Shown: positions 59,577 through 64,000 of the stretch, piece after piece
How the letters are laid out: the number at the start of each line of letters is the position of its first letter
Position numbering within the stretch: the stretch's first letter is position 1
Position numbers and translations under genes: made by a program
Assembly (NCBI RefSeq): GCF_963668215.1
Contig: NZ_OY764191.1
Location: 62,001 to 126,000, forward strand
Length of the DNA stretch: 64,000 nt
Reading direction: 5' to 3'
DNA from: an uncultured Desulfosarcina sp.
GTDB lineage: Bacteria; Desulfobacterota; Desulfobacteria; Desulfobacterales; Desulfosarcinaceae
The notes under the pieces: model-generated
What the model was told of the DNA's origin: nothing
The model's database searches: none
Seen by the model: only the letters and a program-made list of their open reading frames with translations

Positions 59577-61244
59577 ATGAAACGAAGTCTTTATAAAAAC
59601 CTTCGGATCAAACTGATCAGCATTACGCTGGTGCTTTCCGTCGGCCCGCTGGTTCTTCTGGGAACGGCGATCTACTACCAGTTCGGCAAGCTCTACAAGG
59701 AACGCATCGACGACCAGATCCATCACATGGCCCGTTCCCAGAGCCATGCGGTGGATGTATTTTTAAAGGAGCGCACCACCATCCTGGCCATGATGGTCGA
59801 GACGCAGTCTTTCGAGGATCTGAGCAATCAGGAGAACCTTACCCGCCTGTTCTGGAAAATCAACCAGCGGGCCGAGGGGCTCGGCCTGGTGGACCTGGGC
59901 GTCATCGACAATCAGGGCAATCAACTGGCCTATTGCGGCCCCTATAACCTCAAAGGCCTGAACTACTATCAGCAGCCGTGGTTCGACCAGGTACTGCGCC
60001 GCGGAAAGTTCATCAGCGACGTATTCATGGGGTACCGCCAGGTGCCCCACATCATTATCGCCGTCAAGGGGGCCTGTGACAACAATTGCTGGATCCTGCG
60101 GGCCACCATCGATTCGGAGATCTTCAACCGCCTGGTGCGAAGCGCCCAGGTGGGCACCAGCGGCGACGCCTATATCGTCAACCGGCAGGGTGTGTTCCAG
60201 ACCCGCCCGCGCTTCGAAGGGGCGATTCTGGCGCAGTCCGACATCGATACCCAGCAATTCGGAGAAGGCACCACCGTCGTTGAAAAAAGAGAAGAGGGCG
60301 GCGATATCCGCTTCATCGGCGGCGCCTGGCTCAAGGACAGCGAATGGATGCTGGTCATCAGCCAGATCGCCGGCCAGCGGCACGGCTGGCTATCCGGCAT
60401 CCGCAATACGGAGATTCTGATCATCGCCACCGGCTGCCTGGTGATTCTGTTCGCCATCGTCCTGATCTCCCACACCCTGGTCAACCACCTGGAACAGACC
60501 GATAGTGAAATGAACGAACTCAACGCCCAGTTGATCCAGCAGGACAAGCTGGCGGCTTTGGGAAAGATGGCCGCGGGCATTGCCCACGAGATCAACAACC
60601 CGTTGGCCGTCATCGGCGAAAAGGCAGGCTGGATGGAGGATCTGCTGGCTGAAGAGGAGTTTAAGGACAGTGACAATTACAAGGAATTCGCCGCCTCCAT
60701 CGCCAAGATCGAAGACCATGTGGACCGGGCCAGGAAAATCACCCACCGCATGCTGGGGTTCGCCCGCCGCATGGAACCGCGGCTGGACGATGTGGAAGTC
60801 AACCAGGTGCTGGACCAGACCATCGATATCCTGGCCAACCATGCCAGCATCAACGACATCGAGATCCACAAAAGCTTCGCCGACCGCCTGCCGGTCATCG
60901 CCAGCGACCAGTCCCAGCTCCAGCAGGTTTTCATGAACCTGATCAACAACGCGATCGACGCCATCGGCAAGGACGGCAGCATCGACGTTCGCACGCAGCT
61001 GGACAAGGGATGGATCCGGGTCCTCATTCAAGACGACGGTCCCGGCATTTCCGAAGCCGTGCAGAAGAAGATCTTCGACCCCTTTTACACCACCAAACCC
61101 AACGGCAAGGGAACCGGACTGGGACTGTCCATCAGCTACAACATCATCGAAAAACTGGGCGGCCGCATCGCCGTTGACAGCACCCTGGGCAAGGGAACCA
61201 CCTTCACGGTATCGCTGCCCCTGGTGCTGCCGGAAAAAAAGTAA
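59577..61244 (+). CDS. Cache-domain sensor histidine kinase
   Basis: A 555-residue paralogue of the kinase at 51644: membrane helix (LRIKLISITLVLSVGPLVLL), Cache sensor (VDLGVIDNQGNQLAYCGPYN; FISDVFMGYRQVPHIIIAVK), second helix (EILIIATGCLVILFAIVLIS), His337 in AAGIAHEINNPLAVIGEKAG, and ATPase motifs (MNLINNAIDAIGK, DDGPGISEA, GKGTGLGLSISYNII). It lies 12 bp after the SLC13 gene and 128 bp ahead of its regulator. Confidence 0.9.
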   Translation: MKRSLYKNLRIKLISITLVLSVGPLVLLGTAIYYQFGKLYKERIDDQIHHMARSQSHAVDVFLKERTTILAMMVETQSFEDLSNQENLTRLFWKINQRAEGLGLVDLGVIDNQGNQLAYCGPYNLKGLNYYQQPWFDQVLRRGKFISDVFMGYRQVPHIIIAVKGACDNNCWILRATIDSEIFNRLVRSAQVGTSGDAYIVNRQGVFQTRPRFEGAILAQSDIDTQQFGEGTTVVEKREEGGDIRFIGGAWLKDSEWMLVISQIAGQRHGWLSGIRNTEILIIATGCLVILFAIVLISHTLVNHLEQTDSEMNELNAQLIQQDKLAALGKMAAGIAHEINNPLAVIGEKAGWMEDLLAEEEFKDSDNYKEFAASIAKIEDHVDRARKITHRMLGFARRMEPRLDDVEVNQVLDQTIDILANHASINDIEIHKSFADRLPVIASDQSQLQQVFMNLINNAIDAIGKDGSIDVRTQLDKGWIRVLIQDDGPGISEAVQKKIFDPFYTTKPNGKGTGLGLSISYNIIEKLGGRIAVDSTLGKGTTFTVSLPLVLPEKK

Positions 61245-61371
61245 AACCCCTTTTTGACGAAAGCCGATCGATTTGCTTTACTTTCGATAATAAAAAAGGG
61301 ATTCAGGCATAATCAGAGAACCCAATTTGGTATTGAGGAACCATCCGTAAAAATAAAAAGGAGACCGAGCC

Positions 61372-61827
61372 ATGCATACATTCAGGATTCTGGTCGTTGA
61401 CGACGAAGTCGATTTTCTGGAAACCATCGTCAAACGGCTCAACAAACGCAAACTGGATGCAGTCGGCGTTACCAGCGGCGAGGAGGCCATCCAGGCCCTG
61501 AAAGAAAAGCTCTACGATGTGGTGCTGCTGGACATCAAAATGCCCGGCGGTATGGACGGCATCGAGACGCTGCGGGAGATCAAACACCTTCAGCCCCTGG
61601 TGGAGGTGCTGCTGCTCACCGGCCACGCGTCGGTGGAGACCAGCATCGAAGGCATGAAACTGGGGGCCTTCGATTACCTTCTCAAGCCCATGAAATTCGA
61701 AGACCTGCTCACCAAAATGGCCCAGGCTTTCGAAAAAAAAGCCAACCATGACTCCAAGATACGCAACGCCAAGATCCAGGAACTGATCCGTTACCCCAGC
61801 CGGGTCTTCGAGCAGGAAAAAGAGTAG
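61372..61827 (+). CDS. Response regulator with short conserved tail
   Basis: A 151-residue receiver: RILVVDDEVDFLETIVKRLN, Asp54 in VVLLDIKMPGGMDG, VLLLTGHASVETS, DYLLKPMKFED. The tail KIRNAKIQELIRYPSRVFEQ corresponds to that of the regulator at 53398. AAAAGGAG precedes the ATG. The upstream 128 bp hold a long-range inverted pair (CCCTTTTT at about 61250, AAAAAGGG at about 61297) but no clear terminator. Partner kinase is the gene before. Confidence 0.9.
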   Translation: MHTFRILVVDDEVDFLETIVKRLNKRKLDAVGVTSGEEAIQALKEKLYDVVLLDIKMPGGMDGIETLREIKHLQPLVEVLLLTGHASVETSIEGMKLGAFDYLLKPMKFEDLLTKMAQAFEKKANHDSKIRNAKIQELIRYPSRVFEQEKE

Positions 61828-61896
61828 CCAGGAAGGGGGGCGGGCAAAACGGCCGACAACGCGGCAAAATCGGATGAGGAACGCCAGATTCGCAAT

Positions 61897-63081
61897 GTGG
61901 CGGGGATGTCGTTCGGCTTGAATTTGTTGCTTGCCCTCATGAAAGCGATCCTTTCCTATCTTTCGGGCAGCCTCGCCATAACCGCCAGCGCCATCGACTC
62001 GGGAACGGATGCCGTCGCCTCTTTCGCCATTTTTATCGGGATTCTGCTCTCGGGAAAAAAGTTCCGGTCGTTTCCCATGGGCCTGTACAAGCTGGAAAAC
62101 GTCGCTGCGGTAATCATTGCGATCTTCATATTCATCGCCGGTTACGAGATGATGGTAAGGATTCTGCAACCGGCTGAAAGTACCCCAACCATATCCCCGG
62201 CAACCATTTTTTTAATTTTTGCGGGAACGGTGGCCGCGTTTCTTTTTGGCCGGTTTGCCACCGCCGCCGGCAAGAAGACCGAATCGCCGACCCTGATCGC
62301 CGAGGGTCGGCATCGACAGGTGGATGTCCTGGCCTCCATGGTTGTCCTGGCGTCCATCACCGTCAGCTATTTCGATGTCACGATTCGTTTTCTGGGCCTT
62401 TCCATCGATCGGATCGCCGCCGTACCGATCCTTTTTTTCATCGTCAAGGCTGGGTGGGAATTGCTCCTGGACGGCATGCGGGTGCTGTTGGACGCATCCA
62501 TTGACGCCGATAGCCTGTACCGGATACGCACGATTATCGACGGCCATCCGAAGGTTGACGAGATCCAGTCGCTCATCGGCAGAAGCGCAGGCCGTTTCCG
62601 ATTTATCCAGGGAGTCATCACCGTAAAGACCAAAAACCTGGAAGAGGCTCAGCGCATCCGTGAGGAGATCGAAACGAAAGTCCGCGATCGGGTACCCCAT
62701 ATGGAAAAGATCATGATCCACTGCGGGCCTCAGGTCCGAACCCACGAACTGCTGGCTTTGCCGCTTTACGACAGGCAAGGTCGCATCAGTGCCCATTTCG
62801 GAGAAGCGCCGTACTTCGGGTTTGTACGCATCGGGCTGAAAGACAAATCCGTCGAACGCATGGGTATCGTGGAAAATCCTCACCGCTCGGTCGAAACCGC
62901 CAAAGGCATCCGGGTGGCGGAGTGGCTGATTTCCCAGGATGTGGACCATGTGGGCATGAAGGAAGATATTTCGCTCAGGGGACCGGGTTACGTGCTGTCC
63001 AATGCAGGTGTGCAAACCCATCGTACCCATGAGGAAACCATCGACCGGGCTACAGCGGCAATCGTCGCCGAGATCGTATGA
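61897..63081 (+). CDS. Cation-diffusion-facilitator fused to NifX/NafY-like domain
   Basis: About 394 residues. A CDF exporter (residues 1-about 205): six membrane helices with the TM2 site ASAIDSGTDAVASF and the TM5 site RHRQVDVLASMVV (H-x3-D), followed by the cytoplasmic cation_efflux C-terminal domain. Residues about 285-394 form a dinitrogenase iron-molybdenum cofactor-binding fold (ALPLYDRQGRISAHFGEAPY; HVGMKEDISLRGPGYVLSN). Homology seems to begin upstream of GTG 61897 (SDEERQIRNV), but that part lacks a standard start, so the N terminus is uncertain. Metal export with metal sensing is inferred. Confidence 0.8.
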   Translation: MAGMSFGLNLLLALMKAILSYLSGSLAITASAIDSGTDAVASFAIFIGILLSGKKFRSFPMGLYKLENVAAVIIAIFIFIAGYEMMVRILQPAESTPTISPATIFLIFAGTVAAFLFGRFATAAGKKTESPTLIAEGRHRQVDVLASMVVLASITVSYFDVTIRFLGLSIDRIAAVPILFFIVKAGWELLLDGMRVLLDASIDADSLYRIRTIIDGHPKVDEIQSLIGRSAGRFRFIQGVITVKTKNLEEAQRIREEIETKVRDRVPHMEKIMIHCGPQVRTHELLALPLYDRQGRISAHFGEAPYFGFVRIGLKDKSVERMGIVENPHRSVETAKGIRVAEWLISQDVDHVGMKEDISLRGPGYVLSNAGVQTHRTHEETIDRATAAIVAEIV

Positions 63082-63209
63082 ATGCCGTCGACAACCGCTC
63101 TTTCTGTAATTAGACAAAAAACTTTTTTAATGCCAAAATAATGGTTCGCGCCCGACCGGCGATATCGGTCCGGATGTTGGACATCGCATTTCTGCGCCTG
63201 TCCGAAGGC

Positions 63210-63235
63210 CTTACAGTCTGTAAAAAATCCTGACA
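63210..63235 (+). promoter_or_regulatory. Candidate enhancer site, operon 4
   Basis: CTTACA-GTC-TGTAAA (one mismatch from a perfect inverted repeat) followed by AAATCCTGACA, centred 118 bp upstream of the -12 element near 63335. Confidence 0.6.
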
Positions 63236-63319
63236 GTCAGATTTCTTTACACCACCCCGATTTTTTCTTCAAAATCGTTTTCTCACCTTTATTTCAATCA
63301 GTTAGGAAATTCCGCACAA

Positions 63320-63336
63320 TTGGCACCGAATTTGAT
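63320..63336 (+). promoter_or_regulatory. Probable sigma-54 promoter, operon 4
   Basis: TTGGCACC-GAAT-TTGAT has a good -24 half but TTGA instead of TTGC at -12. Its spacing from the shared upstream motif matches the other three, which raises confidence. Confidence 0.5.
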
Positions 63337-63396
63337 GAGTAGTTGGCGGCTTTGCGTCGATCAGGTTTGTTCAACCCATTACCGGCAGGAGCGGGT

Positions 63397-64000
63397 ATGA
63401 CCCAGAATCCAAGTCCATTGACGTCTCATTATCGGTCTCTCACACGCAACATCGTGCTGCTGGTCATATTTGTCTCCTTTACGCCCATGGTCCTGGTCAC
63501 GGGGATCATCCTCAGGCAATTCAGCGCCTCCCACCATGAAAAAATCCGCGCCCATCTGGAGGAGCTGGTCCTCAAGCATCAGCAGAACATCGACAGTTTT
63601 CTTGAAGAGAAAGTCATGGACATCCGCTTTCTGGCCGACGCCATCGACTTCGACACCATCGGCGAAAAGGATGACGCCAGCGACCACCTGAACCGCCTGC
63701 AAAGCGCTTTCGGCACCGTGTTCGTCGATCTCGGCGTGGTGGACGAACAGGGTCAGCAGGTGGCCTACGCCGGACCGTTCAAACTTGCAAAAGCGCGCTA
63801 CGAAGAGGCCGACTGGTTCAAAAAGGCCATCAACAATCCGTACGTTATCAGCGATGTGTTTCTGGGTCTCAGGCGTTCGCCCCACTTTATCATCGCCGTG
63901 CGCAAGAACTGGAAGGGTCGCAAATGGATCATCCGGACCACCATCGATTTTCTCTCTTTCAACCGGCTGGTGGAAAACGTGCGCATCGGCGAAACCGGTT
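63397..64000 (+). CDS. Cache-domain sensor histidine kinase, N-terminal part
   Basis: The frame is open from ATG 63397 (AGGAG about 8 bases upstream) to the window edge, 201 codons. Start MTQNPSPLTSHYRSLTRNIV, first membrane helix (NIVLLVIFVSFTPMVLVTGI), then a Cache sensor closely like the two upstream kinases (VFVDLGVVDEQGQQVAYAGP; YVISDVFLGLRRSPHFIIAV). The catalytic domains lie beyond the window. Third kinase of this type here. Confidence 0.85.
   Translation, partial: MTQNPSPLTSHYRSLTRNIVLLVIFVSFTPMVLVTGIILRQFSASHHEKIRAHLEELVLKHQQNIDSFLEEKVMDIRFLADAIDFDTIGEKDDASDHLNRLQSAFGTVFVDLGVVDEQGQQVAYAGPFKLAKARYEEADWFKKAINNPYVISDVFLGLRRSPHFIIAVRKNWKGRKWIIRTTIDFLSFNRLVENVRIGETG

Noticed and set aside
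57882..59747. 621-codon open frame on the minus strand
   Set aside because: Antisense to the second SLC13 gene, with the same shadow composition (His, Gln, Gly-rich) and no ribosome site.
63346..63362. TTGGCGGCTTTGCGTC as the operon-4 sigma-54 promoter
   Set aside because: The distance between the GG and GC elements is three bases too short; the site at 63320 has correct spacing.

Overview
The window looks like chromosome of a Desulfosarcina-type sulfate-reducing Desulfobacterota bacterium. That is inferred from gene content: a group 3d NAD-linked [NiFe]-hydrogenase, SLC13 carriers paired with Cache-domain histidine kinases, strings of universal stress proteins, fatty-acid activation genes, and heavy IS, RAYT and heptamer-repeat load. 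I see no rRNA, tRNA, CRISPR array or prophage.

Bases 1-15,000 are an accessory region. It opens with the end of an IS21-family element, followed by three toxin-antitoxin pairs (RelE/ParE type, ParDE, VapBC) among REP/MITE-like inverted repeats and three decayed copies of a RAYT transposase tail. Next come an AAA ATPase and an aminotransferase. A 1764-residue exonuclease-RecQ-UvrD-type fusion helicase (7868-13162) is flanked on both sides by a duplicated pair of nucleoid genes, an HU-like gene plus a lysine/alanine-rich H1-like gene. The left pair is decayed and the right pair is intact.

Bases 15,000-30,000 are rich in mobile DNA: two abutting IS elements (16067-19508), a MITE made from the ends of the second one (24941-25083), an IS4-type element with an intact target duplication (26781-28065) and an IS110-type transposase. 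Between them is hoxEFUYH on the minus strand (19719-24673) behind a good sigma-54 promoter.

Bases 30,000-45,000 hold core-like genes: a nitrilase-family amidohydrolase, DUF6502 and DUF5666 proteins, an acyl-CoA synthetase, a dienoyl-CoA-isomerase-like crotonase, a SET protein, a cold-shock protein, a divergent diadenylate-cyclase-domain protein, a PAS protein, an FAD oxidoreductase, a large histidine kinase and a pentapeptide-repeat protein.

Bases 45,000-64,000 carry four successive plus-strand operons, and their promoter regions are the most interesting thing in the window. Each has a sigma-54 -24/-12 element, and 118-128 bp upstream of it a shared inverted repeat (TTTACA-N3-TGTAAA followed by GACA) that looks like the site of one common enhancer-binding protein. 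The operons encode (1) UspA, CBS-ACT, tandem UspA and a Pat-like acyl-CoA-ligase/acetyltransferase; (2) a Cache histidine kinase, a response regulator, an SLC13 carrier, two membrane proteins and a receiver-CBS protein; (3) an SLC13 carrier, a Cache histidine kinase, a response regulator and a CDF-NifX fusion; (4) a further Cache kinase cut by the window end. Together they suggest a stress- or nutrient-responsive regulon coupling anion transport, phosphorelay and protein/CoA acylation.
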